Shown: positions 8,850 to 17,867, numbered from the stretch's first letter. The stretch: 64,000 nt of DNA from Endoryza foliicola (GCA_965226965.1 OZ245715.1:1860001-1924000), one strand, 5' to 3'. Translations and numbers: made by a program. Notes: generated by a model from the letters alone, not told the origin.

Positions 8850-11477
8850 TTACTGCTGCATTCCATCCGTAGCACCCTGCATTCCTTCTCCCATACTCTT
8901 CAAGTTCTTACGTTTGAACAAGTTCATATCTACTTTACCGAAACGGTATGCGAAGGTTAAACGAACCATTTGTGGGTCGCGCAAGCGATCATAGGTTTGT
9001 TGGAAATAATCGTTGTACGAATATTGAATGGCTCTTCTGGTTCTGAACACATCACTGAAGCTCAAAGTGGCAGAAGCCGCATTGTTTTTCAGGAAGCTCT
9101 TTTTGAAGGCAATGTCAACACCATAAGTTGGTTTGTTGTACCCTTGAGCAGCTGACTGAGCCTGACCCATTGGTGGTCCCATCATTCCTTGACTTTGGTT
9201 TACAGGCAAATTGGTTTTTGACTGATAAGTTCCGGATAATTGAATGCTGAATTCTTTCGGCAACTTAAAGTTACTGTTGATCTTACCAAACCAGCTCCAC
9301 AATGCATCAGTAGAAGAAGTACCGGAGTTGATTTTACCATTATAGATATTAACGTTGGTTGTTAAATCCCACCATTTTTTAAGGGTATTGGTAGAAGTCA
9401 ATTCAAATCCCGTTGTATAACTTGAATTTGCATTGATATAAGAACTGATCAAAACATCTGCATTTTGTACCGCATCGTATTCTTTGGTTTGATAGCGAGT
9501 GATCAAATCAGTGGTTCTCTTATAATAAGCACTTGCCAAGAACACATTGTTTCCTTTGAAGGTTTTAGAATAAGAGAATTCAAATGAATTGGTGAATTCA
9601 GGTACCAAGGCTGAGTTACCTTTTGTGATATTCAATGGATCAGTATAATCTGCAAAAGGCAATAATTGGAAGAAATTGGGACGGTTGATTCTTCTGGTTG
9701 CACTGAACTGCAATTCTTGTTTGTTCTTCAATTTCTGAGATAAGAAAATGGAAGGGAACAAACTGATCGGATAACTATTGCTGAATTTCTGACCGGTATT
9801 GGTAAGCGTACCTTCATAGTTAGAGCTTTCAGCGCGCAAACCAATTTTATACCCAAAATCTTTAATGCTATTGCTTACGGAAACGTAGGCAGCATAAACA
9901 TTGTCGTTGTTTTTGTAATTGCTGGTAGCATTGCTTACTAAATCGTAAGCATTGGTGCTTTTATTCCAGAAATAGTTATAGTTGTTATTGGTAACATTTC
10001 TGATTTGAGCACGCAAACCGGTTTCTAATTTGAAGGTTTTGGTCAAAGGGTTTACGTAGTCTGTTTGAACAGTCAAGAAACTATTCTTACCATCGTTCAA
10101 TACTTTTTGAATGACATTGTTTTGAACGGTATTCGTGTTATAATAGTAGTTGGTAGTGTACAAACTATTTCCTTCGTTTTTACCACCGAAATAGTTGGCA
10201 TCAAGTGTCCATTCTTCTCCTTCTTTGGGGAACAATTGTTTGATACCAAATTGAAAACCTTTTGCATTGAACTCACGGGTTCCGGTTGAAATACGCTCGC
10301 TAAAACTTTTTACTGTTCCTGCACTGTACAAACTGTCGGTATTGATTCCAATATTTTCGTTTGGTTTGAATTGGCCTCGAACGCGAACGGCACCCAATGA
10401 AACAGTAGTTCTATTGGTAAGGAATAAATCGATTCCTACTCTTCCAAACATGAATCCACCGGTTGTTTTACTGAAATTGTTTTGGAGGATTGAAGTATTG
10501 GGAGTTTCAAAAAAGTTCAATCGATCTGTTGTTCCTGAATTCTTGCTGATCATTTGGTTGCCCATAGCAGCAACACTGATATTGTATTTTTGTTGACGAA
10601 GGTTTAAATCGCCACCACCATTGAAGGCACCGTATTTATCAACACCCAAGCGGAGGTTACCATTGTAACCCGATTTTTTATTCTTTTTCAATACAATGTT
10701 CAAGATACCGGAGTTACCACCTGAGGCATCAAATTTTGCAGAAGGATTGGTGATCACTTCTACGCTTTCGATGGCATCTGCGGGAATTTGATCGAGTGTT
10801 AATGTGGTCGGACGGCCATCAATATAAATTTGAGGAGAAGCATTACGAAGAGTAACATTTCCATCGATATCTACTTGAACAGAAGGCACGTTTTTCATAA
10901 TGTCTACTGCTGTACCACCGGCACTTACCATATTACGTTCTACATTGAATGTTTTTTTGTCGATGTCCATTTTCATCATCGGCTTGCTGGCGGTTACAGT
11001 AACCGTTTGCAATTGCTTTGAATCAAAATTCAATTTGATGTTACCGAGGTCTTTATCGAAGGAATTGAGCAATGCGCTCATGTCTTGACCACCTGCTTGT
11101 CCACCTCCCTGAGCGGGCATTTTCATTTGGAACACCACGGTTTGTTGGAGGTTTTGGTAGCCGATGGCTGAAATTTTCAAGGTCAGTGGTCCCATAATCG
11201 GGAGGTCGGCAAAGCTGAACTCACCATTGGCCTTGGTTGAAAGTCCTTTCAATAAAACTTCTTTACGCTTTTTAGTTGCGGTATCGAATTTAGATTGGAG
11301 TAATAAAACGGAGGCTTCGCCGATAGGGCGACCGGCAGTGTCGGTGATTTTACCGTACACATGTCCGATGTTGGGAACTGCTGCGCCGCCTTTTCCGGGA
11401 GCACCTGCCCCTGGGAACTGGGCAAATCCTGTGATCACACTAAGGATGGCGACGAGAAGAGTAACTATCTTTTTCAT
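8850..11477 (-). CDS. TonB-dependent-receptor-like outer membrane beta-barrel protein
   Basis: An 875-residue outer-membrane receptor. The start at 11477 is chosen because a clean signal peptide follows (MKKIVTLLVAIL to GFAQ). After a short Gly/Pro linker there is a carboxypeptidase-regulatory-like domain (GKITDTAGRPIGEASVLL), a plug-like domain (SVQVDIDGNVTLRNASP, IYIDGRPTTLT, SVEVITNPSAKFDA), then a long barrel of the OMP_b-brl_3 type. This group has no adjacent SusD, and its cargo is unknown. The C-terminus ends in a Met/Gln/Gly tail. A LytTR-type operator lies about 56 bp upstream, so it is likely controlled by the two-component pair at 13.0-14.8 kb. Confidence 0.88.
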   Translation of the reverse strand: MKKIVTLLVAILSVITGFAQFPGAGAPGKGGAAVPNIGHVYGKITDTAGRPIGEASVLLLQSKFDTATKKRKEVLLKGLSTKANGEFSFADLPIMGPLTLKISAIGYQNLQQTVVFQMKMPAQGGGQAGGQDMSALLNSFDKDLGNIKLNFDSKQLQTVTVTASKPMMKMDIDKKTFNVERNMVSAGGTAVDIMKNVPSVQVDIDGNVTLRNASPQIYIDGRPTTLTLDQIPADAIESVEVITNPSAKFDASGGNSGILNIVLKKNKKSGYNGNLRLGVDKYGAFNGGGDLNLRQQKYNISVAAMGNQMISKNSGTTDRLNFFETPNTSILQNNFSKTTGGFMFGRVGIDLFLTNRTTVSLGAVRVRGQFKPNENIGINTDSLYSAGTVKSFSERISTGTREFNAKGFQFGIKQLFPKEGEEWTLDANYFGGKNEGNSLYTTNYYYNTNTVQNNVIQKVLNDGKNSFLTVQTDYVNPLTKTFKLETGLRAQIRNVTNNNYNYFWNKSTNAYDLVSNATSNYKNNDNVYAAYVSVSNSIKDFGYKIGLRAESSNYEGTLTNTGQKFSNSYPISLFPSIFLSQKLKNKQELQFSATRRINRPNFFQLLPFADYTDPLNITKGNSALVPEFTNSFEFSYSKTFKGNNVFLASAYYKRTTDLITRYQTKEYDAVQNADVLISSYINANSSYTTGFELTSTNTLKKWWDLTTNVNIYNGKINSGTSSTDALWSWFGKINSNFKLPKEFSIQLSGTYQSKTNLPVNQSQGMMGPPMGQAQSAAQGYNKPTYGVDIAFKKSFLKNNAASATLSFSDVFRTRRAIQYSYNDYFQQTYDRLRDPQMVRLTFAYRFGKVDMNLFKRKNLKSMGEGMQGATDGMQQ

Positions 11478-11533
11478 GTAATTTAATTGTGGGTCAAAAA
11501 TAATAGGAGAAAATGGGGGTTTGGGGGCAAATG

Positions 11534-11563
11534 AGACGAAAGGCGGAAAACATGCGACGAAAC
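11534..11563 (-). promoter_or_regulatory. predicted LytTR operator 1 (receptor gene)
   Basis: On the plus strand two ACGAAA half-sites begin at 11536 and 11557, exactly 21 bp apart, inside GAGACGAAA and TGCGACGAAAC, with CGGAAAAC between. On the coding (minus) strand this reads TTTCGTCGC, 12 bp, TTTCGTCTC: two 9-bp direct repeats separated by 12 bp, the arrangement known for LytTR-domain regulators. It lies about 56 bp upstream of the receptor start at 11477. Two sister sites occur at 12231 and 14811. Confidence 0.7.
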
Positions 11564-11600
11564 GCAAATACACTGTTTTTGGGTGTTTTAGGGGTGGGGG

Positions 11601-11625
11601 TAGGGGCAAAAAGTTGCCGCCCCTA
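11601..11625 (-). other. hairpin between pepSY-like gene and receptor gene
   Basis: A perfect 7-bp stem TAGGGGC / GCCCCTA around an 11-base loop, about 80 bp downstream of the stop of the minus-strand gene at 11708. There is no clear U-tract after it in the minus direction, so I call it a hairpin, possibly a weak terminator, and not a confirmed one. Confidence 0.35.
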
Positions 11626-11707
11626 GAAAGAGGCGGCGTCAACCTATAATCAAAATTAAAACCATTATGAAAAAAGTGCGGTAAATTTCGGTTAAACCGT
11701 CACTGTC

Positions 11708-12148
11708 TTAGTTCTTAGCGATTTTCTTGAAAGTAACCCACTCCGTTCCCTCGCTCTTCAAAATCAATGTTTCATTGCCGTTCTCGAGGGTGATATAGTA
11801 GGTTTGGTCGTATTGGTCGGCCAATTCAAAAAGATCAGAGATCCAATACTCTTTATAGTTTTTCTTCAGATCGAATTGCAACAAAAGGGGCAATTGAGAA
11901 GAAAGAATGTTTTTGCTCACTCCGAGGTAGGCACCGTCTTCACCAAAATAGGCGGTAAGGTACTGACCGAACTGTTGGAATTCAGCTTTGTAGAATTTGT
12001 TGGTTTCTTCCCATTTTACATCGGCCGCTTGTTTGTAGGTGCTTTGGAAGCTAGCGATGATGTAATCAGGAACTCCAGATTTTCCGGTAGCGCTGAAACC
12101 GGCAGTGCTAATCATAGCAGCGGCGATAAAGGCGATTAATTTTTTCAT
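11708..12148 (-). CDS. PepSY-like (BLIP-like) periplasmic protein
   Basis: A 146-residue secreted protein with signal peptide MKKLIAFIAAAMISTAGFSA. The mature part has the pattern IASFQSTYKQAADVKWEE...FYKAEF...YLTAYFGEDG...YLGVSKNI, typical of the PepSY-like / putative beta-lactamase-inhibitor-like proteins common in Bacteroidota, where an F-x3-Y-x3-(A)xxVxW repeat-start is followed by strands. Function is unknown; such proteins are often induced with two-component systems. A LytTR-type operator sits about 80 bp upstream, shared with the receptor and the sensor kinase genes. Confidence 0.75.
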   Translation of the reverse strand: MKKLIAFIAAAMISTAGFSATGKSGVPDYIIASFQSTYKQAADVKWEETNKFYKAEFQQFGQYLTAYFGEDGAYLGVSKNILSSQLPLLLQFDLKKNYKEYWISDLFELADQYDQTYYITLENGNETLILKSEGTEWVTFKKIAKN

Positions 12149-12230
12149 TTTTTTTATTTTAATGTTTTTGTCGTTGTTGTTCTATTGACAGTGTAAAACT
12201 ACAACGGTTTAAACACCCATACCCGGCTTT

Positions 12231-12261
12231 GAGATGAAACCCGAAAATCTTGCGACGAAAC
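12231..12261 (-). promoter_or_regulatory. predicted LytTR operator 2 (PepSY-like gene)
   Basis: On the plus strand ATGAAA at 12234 and ACGAAA at 12255 are 21 bp apart within GAGATGAAAC and TGCGACGAAAC, with CGAAAATCT between. Orientation relative to the gene is the same as in the sites at 11534 and 14811. It lies about 83 bp upstream of the start at 12148. Confidence 0.7.
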
Positions 12262-13007
12262 CCAAAATTAGTAAATAAACGTAATTTTGACACTTATTTT
12301 AAGGTTGATTTTATTCTGTTTTTTTTATTTCTGTAAACCAATATGGGTAAGCGTTTCAGAGCTATTGTACGTGTTTGTATAAAGGGAAAGTGGTATATGT
12401 TAAAGAAAATAAAAAGGGGAGTGAATTGCGCAGTGGTTGGTTGAAGAAGTGTTGGATTTTGATGATGTGGTGTTGCTTATTTTGACCACAGATAGCGCAA
12501 ATTATTATGGATTTACACAGATTAGAATTTTAAATTCTATCAGTCTTTTAAGCTAATTATCACCGCAGCGGCGCAGCGTCCGCAGCGATTTCGCAGCGCT
12601 GGCAGTCTCTCTGTATTTCCTCCATCTTCCCTCTTCATTCCTCCCTCCTTTTGTCACCACAGAAAGCGCAAATTATTACGGATAACAGATTAATCTCCGG
12701 CATTCAATCTATTTGATAGCTAGTTAGTAGCTTCTTAATTAAAGTTTTTTTACCACAGCGGCGCAGCGTCCGCAGCGGTTTCGCAGCGCTAGCAGTCTCT
12801 CTGTATTTCCTCCATCTTCCCTCTTCATTCCTCCCTCCTTTTTTTGACCACAGAAAGCACAAATTAATACGGATTTAAACAGATTTGCCTTCGATATTCA
12901 ATCAACCTGACTGCCGGCTGTTCAATTATTAATTATTACTTATTAATTATTAATTACCCAGGCTGTTTCATTATTAATTATTACTTATTAATTATTAATT
13001 ACTCCTC
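12262..13007 (+). repeat. composite intergenic repeat, copy 5 (tandem)
   Basis: A gene-free stretch. From about 12480 the composite module occurs almost three times in tandem. GACCACAGATAGCGC with AAATTATTA-GGAT, GCGGCGCAGCGTCCGCAGCG, TTTCGCAGCGCT, CTCTGTATTTCCTCC and CATCTTCCCTC appear at 12480-12654 and again at 12655-12840. A third start (GACCACAGAAAGC at 12846) ends in two TTATTAATTATTACTTATT tracts, one after GCCGGCTGTTCAATT and one after GGCTGTTTC. The part 12262-12480 shows no repeat and no gene. Confidence 0.8.
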
Positions 13008-13727
13008 CTATTTCCCCACAATCGCATTCACCACCTCCTTATACATATCACTAATGGGAATTTCGTGGGGGCCAATGAAGACCGAGTTTTTGCGAATGGC
13101 GGTGATGTGCTGTTTCGATACAATGAAGCTTTTATGAACGCGAACGAATTGCTGGGGCGGCAACTCGTCTTCAATCGATTTCATGCTCATGCGCGTTACA
13201 ATGGGTTTGTTGGGAGCTGAATGCAAATGGATCTTGATGTAATCTTTCAATCCTTCTACCCATTCTATATCGCTATGGTTGACCTTCACCAAACTATAAT
13301 CCACGTTTACAAACAGGTAATCAGGCGCAGCAGATGATGTGTCTGTGCTGGTTGTAGCCGGACGGTTTTTCAGATCAAACAATTCTTTGGCTTTGTTACA
13401 GGCCTTAATGAAGCGGTCCAAGGCAACCGGCTTTACCAAATAATCCACCACGTCTAAATTGAATCCTTCCAATGCATACTTTTCATAGGCGGTGATCAAT
13501 ATGAACATCGGCTTTTTGGATAGACTTTGTATGAACTGCAAACCGGTCAATCCGGGCATTTGAATGTCGAGGAAAATGAGATCCACTTCCTTGGTCTCCA
13601 AAAATTTCATGGCTTCAATTGGATTGCTGCAAGAGCCCAATAAGTTCAAAAAAGGAACTTTACTGATATTGTCTTCCAGTAGCTCTAAAGCCAAGGGTTC
13701 ATCGTCTATTGCCAAGCAACGTATCAT
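13008..13727 (-). CDS. LytTR-family response regulator
   Basis: A 239-residue regulator. The N-terminal receiver domain has the acidic pair in AIDDEPLA and the phospho-acceptor Asp54 in LIFLDIQMPG, with Thr and Lys signatures in FILITAYEKYALEGF and YLVKPVALDRF. The C-terminal LytTR DNA-binding domain (about 135-235) shows VNHSDIEWVEGLKDYIKIHL and FVRVHKSFIV. It probably dimerises on phosphorylation and binds paired 9-bp direct repeats. Its start overlaps the stop of the sensor kinase by 4 bp (ATGA), showing translational coupling. Three candidate target sites lie upstream of its own operon, the PepSY-like gene and the receptor gene. Confidence 0.93.
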   Translation of the reverse strand: MIRCLAIDDEPLALELLEDNISKVPFLNLLGSCSNPIEAMKFLETKEVDLIFLDIQMPGLTGLQFIQSLSKKPMFILITAYEKYALEGFNLDVVDYLVKPVALDRFIKACNKAKELFDLKNRPATTSTDTSSAAPDYLFVNVDYSLVKVNHSDIEWVEGLKDYIKIHLHSAPNKPIVTRMSMKSIEDELPPQQFVRVHKSFIVSKQHITAIRKNSVFIGPHEIPISDMYKEVVNAIVGK

Positions 13728-14758
13728 GCCGTTAGTTTTAGTTGTAATGAAGTTTTAAACCATCCCTCTTTTTTATCAATCGTAAGTTGATGGTTTTTTC
13801 CGTATAGTAACGCCAATCTACGCTTCACATTGGTGAGACCAATACCAGATGTAGCGTCTTTTATCTCTTCAATTTGATCTTGATACTTGTTGACTACTTC
13901 AAAGTTTAAGTACCCATTTCCAGCAGAGAGGTCTATTTTAATAATGGGATCTTCTATAAATCCGGTTCCGTGTTTGAAAGCGTTTTCAACAAATGGAATC
14001 AATAGCATCGGATCAATATCGTAGCTTTTGTCCATATTGTTCAAATTCACTTCCAATTTCAATTTTTTGCCATAGCGCTGTTGCTGCAAGTCGATATAAC
14101 TTTGCAAGTATTCGATTTCTTTTTCAAGAGATACTTTATCTCCCTCTGTTTCATACAACATATACCGCATCAGGCTGGAGAGCTTGATGAGTGAGGGTTC
14201 TAGCTGATCGCTCTGTTTTCTCGCCAAAGCCACCATATTGTTCAATACATTGAACATGAAATGCGGACTTACTTGTGAACGCAGTAATGATAACTCGGTT
14301 TTTAAGTTTTCGTTTTCTTTTTCCTTTTGAATCTCTTCTGCTTCCATGCGGTCTTTGATCAATTGGTAAGCTGTACTTGCAAAAAAGAAGAACGTATAAA
14401 TCAAGGAAGTAAAGAAAATATGCGGCCCCCAGCTAAATTTCCATTCCGTTCTGAATGTAACCGAGGTTCCCCACATGATAAACAGGTATACTGTAAATAG
14501 GATGAGGTGTGTAACAATATACCAGCCTACTTTTTTAGGATAGAGAACTCTGGGAATGAGTACAAAGGCATTGAAATAGAATAGAATTACCCAAAGCACG
14601 TCATTGATGATATAGGCTGTCAATTCTACACCATTCTTGGAAGCATTTCCGCCTTTGTCTTGAGGTCTCAATAGAAAAGGAAGTGAAAACAAGAGGATCC
14701 AAACCAAGCTGTGTAACAGAATGGTGACCCAAGTTTTCTTATACCATGCAATTTTCAT
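13724..14758 (-). CDS. LytS-like sensor histidine kinase
   Basis: A 344-residue membrane kinase of the His_kinase (LytS/YehU) family. Four membrane segments (about 11-31, 48-70, 78-100, 112-134) are followed by a short coiled coil (138-160), the phospho-acceptor His166 in SQVSPHFMFN, then the ATPase core with IPFVENAFKHG (256-264) and GIGLTNVKRRL near 318. There is no separate periplasmic sensor domain, so signals are probably read in the membrane. It is the first gene of the kinase-regulator operon (4-bp overlap). A LytTR-type site lies about 53 bp upstream, implying autoregulation. Confidence 0.92.
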   Translation of the reverse strand: MKIAWYKKTWVTILLHSLVWILLFSLPFLLRPQDKGGNASKNGVELTAYIINDVLWVILFYFNAFVLIPRVLYPKKVGWYIVTHLILFTVYLFIMWGTSVTFRTEWKFSWGPHIFFTSLIYTFFFFASTAYQLIKDRMEAEEIQKEKENENLKTELSLLRSQVSPHFMFNVLNNMVALARKQSDQLEPSLIKLSSLMRYMLYETEGDKVSLEKEIEYLQSYIDLQQQRYGKKLKLEVNLNNMDKSYDIDPMLLIPFVENAFKHGTGFIEDPIIKIDLSAGNGYLNFEVVNKYQDQIEEIKDATSGIGLTNVKRRLALLYGKNHQLTIDKKEGWFKTSLQLKLTA

Positions 14759-14810
14759 AATGGAAAGTTAACAGGCTTTTCTCGATTTACGAGGGGAGGG
14801 ACCGAACTAA

Positions 14811-14840
14811 GAGACCAAAGCCGAAAATCTTGCGACCAAA
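14811..14840 (-). promoter_or_regulatory. predicted LytTR operator 3 (kinase-regulator operon)
   Basis: On the plus strand ACCAAA at 14814 and ACCAAA at 14835 are 21 bp apart within GAGACCAAAG and TGCGACCAAAA, with CGAAAATCT between (identical to site 2 over that core). It lies in the 104-bp gap between the dipeptidase stop and the kinase start, about 53 bp upstream of the kinase ATG. Confidence 0.68.
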
Positions 14841-14862
14841 ACTCCGCTATTGGTTCCTCTAA

Positions 14863-15945
14863 TTACGATTTGGTCCATGCTTTCTTCAAAAACCGCAACC
14901 AATTCCCGTGCATAAAGCCTTCAATATCGGCCTCCGAATAGCCTCTTTTTGCCAGGATGGTGGTGAATTTCTGGAGATCAGCAATGGTATCTACATCATA
15001 AGGCCCTTGCTCTTTTCCAAAGCCCCCATCTAAATCGGAGCCAATGCCAATATGTTCGGCATTGCCCGCCAATTGACAAATATGATCAATATGATTGGCT
15101 GCTGCTTCTAAATTACAGTTGGTTGATTCGGGCGTGCTTTCACCTCTTACCCAATTCGGAACAATCATCCAAGCATCCATGGGAGCGCCAATAACGGCTC
15201 CACGTTTGATCAATTCTTTTAATTGCTCGTCGTCGAATTGGCGGTTGTGATTTACCAAAGCGCGACAATTGTGATGACTGGCCCATACCGGTCCATTGTA
15301 ATGCTCCATTGCTTGCCAAAATGCGTCGTCGCACAAATGGGTAGCATCGAGAATGATTCCTAATTTTTCCATTTTGTGAAGTAGGTCAATACCCATTGGA
15401 GGCATTTTTCCCGTGGCGTTAGTACCATTGGCATACCGGCCGGGGCCGTAATGTGCCGGGCCGAGTGCTCTGAGTCCATAGTTGTAAGCAATATCAAGGT
15501 ACTCTAATGAAACAATGGAATCGGCGCCCTCTAAACTTAAGATATAACCGATCGTTTTTTGCTCATCAGTACTGGTGTTCCAATAATGGACTTGTGCTTC
15601 AATATCGTTCCAAGTGGTGAGTTGCTTCAATTCTCCTTTATGCTCCATCGCTTTGTAATAAGCAAGCTGACCCTGTGTTTGAGCCCAAGCTTGTTCGGGA
15701 GAGTTCCAGCCCGGTAAATTATTATCCGGAGCTACGTAACGCGCAATTTGCGTGGCTACCACAATGCCGAAATTGCCATCCCTTAATGCCGGAAAAGAAA
15801 CGGTATTTTTTCCACGATCGGGTTTATCGGTCAATCCCTCTTCTCTCTTTCGAATACTCGGTACCGGTAGGGTGAGGTCTCTGTTCCATTCCATTGCATT
15901 CATGGAAAGATCGAGGTGCGCATCTATGGCGAATAATGGATTCAT
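14863..15945 (-). CDS. membrane dipeptidase, peptidase family M19
   Basis: A 360-residue renal-dipeptidase-like metalloenzyme. The start at 15945 puts the family signature AIDAHLDLS at the N-terminus; the longer frame overlaps the upstream gene. Metal-binding residues are visible: His10 and Asp12 in DAHLD, Glu in SLEGAD, His in DATHLCDDAF and His in ASHHNCRAL, plus the C-terminal IGSDLDGG. The family cleaves dipeptides including D-amino-acid-containing ones. It is the last gene of a minus-strand cluster with a D-threonine aldolase-like enzyme, RidA and a GntP permease, so D-amino-acid dipeptides or N-acyl-D-amino acids are likely substrates. No signal peptide is seen. Confidence 0.9.
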   Translation of the reverse strand: MNPLFAIDAHLDLSMNAMEWNRDLTLPVPSIRKREEGLTDKPDRGKNTVSFPALRDGNFGIVVATQIARYVAPDNNLPGWNSPEQAWAQTQGQLAYYKAMEHKGELKQLTTWNDIEAQVHYWNTSTDEQKTIGYILSLEGADSIVSLEYLDIAYNYGLRALGPAHYGPGRYANGTNATGKMPPMGIDLLHKMEKLGIILDATHLCDDAFWQAMEHYNGPVWASHHNCRALVNHNRQFDDEQLKELIKRGAVIGAPMDAWMIVPNWVRGESTPESTNCNLEAAANHIDHICQLAGNAEHIGIGSDLDGGFGKEQGPYDVDTIADLQKFTTILAKRGYSEADIEGFMHGNWLRFLKKAWTKS

Positions 15946-15980
15946 TTCGTGTCGTTCAAATTCTAGGCAACTTTGCCTAC

Positions 15981-17090
15981 TTAAAAAGTAATGTAACGAT
16001 CCCGTGCGGTGTTTCTCCAAGTGCCGGTGACTTCACCGTCTTCAATGGTGAAGACTGATTCGTAGAGTGCTACGGTTGGACAAATATGATAGGGTAGTCC
16101 ATACAGTACATCTCCTACTTTGTAAGAATGCCCGATCGGTGCTTCAAGAACCAAATGTTCTTCGCTTTGACCGGTGGCTACCAAATCGGGTGCATTCAAG
16201 AATGCAAAGCGTTTGGTGATTTCATTTTCGGCGGCTACAGATTTATGTCCTAAATCGGTACAAACTTTATTCGGAGCAGGTAAACTCAATACGCGTGTTA
16301 CTAAAACAGCCGCGGTTAGAAAGGGTTGCTCTTTACACAAGTTCGAGTAGCCATGATCCCAATAAATAAAGGTACCCGGACTGCATTGCACTTCGGGGCG
16401 CGCAGCATGAATGGGGAAAGAAGGCGATCCTCCCGCTATTATCACAGGCACTTTGAGTCCTGCAGCTTCCGCCTTTTCTTTCAAGGCAACAACCTTAGCA
16501 TAGGCGGCATCACATTCTTTTGTGCGTTCTACAATATCCGGATTTCTCAAATGACCGTCGTAAGCATGAAATCCACCTACAATGATTCCCGGTAACTGAT
16601 GCATCAATTGATAGAGCTCCAAGGCTTTTTCATCGGGGATGATGCCCGTTCTATTCATTCCTACATTCAAGTCGATGTAAACGGGAACTTTTATGCCTGC
16701 TGCTCTAAATGCGTCGGATTGCTCTTGAGCGATCGCAGGATTGTCGGTTAAACAAGCATATTGGGTATGCGGAAATTCATGAATCAATTTGATGAAGCGT
16801 TGCAGTTTTGGTCCTTGTGGTTGATAGGCCAGCACTACATCTTTCGCGCCCACCGATCCCAGCAATTCTGCTTCCGCAATGGTGGCGCATTTGAATTGGT
16901 ACACACCTACTGCCAACAAATGCTGAATAGCTTCTGCGCTTTTATTGGTTTTTACGTGCGGACGAAAACGGCTCAGATCGCCTACCAAGTTTACCGCTGC
17001 TTGCGCATTGTGCTTTACCCGTTCGGGGAATACTACCAATGCGGGCGTATCGGGCAGACTTTCCTTTTTTATTTCATACCAGTTGGACAT
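15981..17090 (-). CDS. D-threonine aldolase / D-serine dehydratase-like PLP enzyme
   Basis: A 369-residue fold-type III (alanine-racemase-like) PLP enzyme. The PLP lysine is Lys47 in RPHVKTNKS; the barrel contains IYLDLNVGMNRTG-like and IAGGSPSF motifs (phosphate-binding), and the C-terminal DSD1-like domain ends with the zinc-binding HxC in PYHICPT. Enzymes of this group cleave D-threonine or D-3-hydroxy amino acids to glycine plus aldehyde, or dehydrate D-serine. It lies 5 bp from ridA on one side and 35 bp from the dipeptidase on the other, a tight operon. Which of the two reactions it performs cannot be settled from sequence alone. Confidence 0.87.
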   Translation of the reverse strand: MSNWYEIKKESLPDTPALVVFPERVKHNAQAAVNLVGDLSRFRPHVKTNKSAEAIQHLLAVGVYQFKCATIAEAELLGSVGAKDVVLAYQPQGPKLQRFIKLIHEFPHTQYACLTDNPAIAQEQSDAFRAAGIKVPVYIDLNVGMNRTGIIPDEKALELYQLMHQLPGIIVGGFHAYDGHLRNPDIVERTKECDAAYAKVVALKEKAEAAGLKVPVIIAGGSPSFPIHAARPEVQCSPGTFIYWDHGYSNLCKEQPFLTAAVLVTRVLSLPAPNKVCTDLGHKSVAAENEITKRFAFLNAPDLVATGQSEEHLVLEAPIGHSYKVGDVLYGLPYHICPTVALYESVFTIEDGEVTGTWRNTARDRYITF

Positions 17091-17095
17091 ACTAA

Positions 17096-17563
17096 TTAGC
17101 TTTCGATTTCAAAAATTCCTTCTACTTCTACTGAAACATTGTTGGGGAGAGATCCCATTCCCACGGCACTTCTCACGCCTTTACCATGGGTGTCGCCCCA
17201 AATTTTTACAAATAGTTCGCTGCATCCATTGATGATCAACGCGTGTTTGGTGTATTCGGGAGTGGCGTTTACCATGCCCAATAATTTTACGACACGTTTT
17301 ACTTTGTCGAGGTCGCCGATGCTTTTCTTTACGGAGGCGAGAATGGCGAGTCCGCATTGTTCAGCGGCATGAAAGCCTTGTTCATCGCTTGCAGCGTCTC
17401 CTAATTTACCGGTGATGAAGGTTCCATCGGTTTCAATGGATACATGACCGGAGAAGTACAAGAGGTTGCCTACTTGTAAGCAAGAATGATACACGCCTTT
17501 AGAGGGTGGTATGTTGGGGAGGCTGAGGCCGAGTTCTGAAAGTTTTTGTTCTACTTTGGACAT
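17096..17563 (-). CDS. RidA family deaminase
   Basis: A 155-residue YjgF/YER057c/UK114 (RidA) protein of the longer subclass. The stretch GVRSAVGMGSLPNN carries the conserved Arg that holds 2-iminoacid carboxylates, and VSVEVEGIFE the conserved Glu near the C-terminus. RidA hydrolyses reactive enamine/imine products of PLP dehydratases. Its position immediately upstream (5 bp) of a DSD1/D-threonine-aldolase-like PLP enzyme supports a real dehydratase reaction in this pathway and detoxification of 2-aminoacrylate or 2-aminocrotonate. Cytoplasmic. Confidence 0.9.
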   Translation of the reverse strand: MSKVEQKLSELGLSLPNIPPSKGVYHSCLQVGNLLYFSGHVSIETDGTFITGKLGDAASDEQGFHAAEQCGLAILASVKKSIGDLDKVKRVVKLLGMVNATPEYTKHALIINGCSELFVKIWGDTHGKGVRSAVGMGSLPNNVSVEVEGIFEIES

Positions 17564-17594
17564 CTTTTATTTAAATTTTTAAGTTTAATAATCG

Positions 17595-17849
17595 TTTAAG
17601 TAGCTTGAATGAACGTTGCGAATCGTTGCGTTCGTTGTTACTTTGCGGTAGGGTCGAAGTTTTTACGCTACCGCAACGACTCAAAGAACGCAAAGGTGCG
17701 CAACGTTTTGCCTTGTATCTACGAAATGATTTTCTCTAAAATCAATACACCCGCCAAGCCGGCCACTCCCACAATCGTTTCCATCACCGTCCAACTACGA
17801 ATGGTTTGGGAAAGGTTTAAGTTAAATCATTCTTTATAGAACCATATTG
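17595..17849 (-). pseudogene. duplicated 3' fragment of the gntP gene with its downstream repeat
   Basis: A copy of 17850-18094 displaced by 255 bp. The stop triplet CTA at 17719-17721 matches the real gntP stop at 17974, and the sequence up to about 17838 encodes the same C-terminal residues (SWTVMETIVGVAGLAG, then EKIIS). A few differences (such as ggtttaag against ggctcaag) show the copy has drifted. Similarity stops inside the coding part, so this is a truncated, non-functional gene end. Both copies carry the palindromic TTTGCGGTA...TACCGCAACG repeat downstream of the stop. Confidence 0.85.
17613..17715. repeat. palindromic repeat module h, copy A
   Basis: Long inverted repeat: CGTTCGTTGTTACTTTGCGG and TAG on the left pair imperfectly with CTACCGCAACGACTCAAAG and AACG on the right, around GGTCGAAGTTTTTACG. 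A second copy lies at about 17868-17970 and related halves occur at 8666-8700, 24128-24178 and 49597-49650. Confidence 0.7.
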
Positions 17850-17867
17850 TTTAAATCTTTTGAACTT

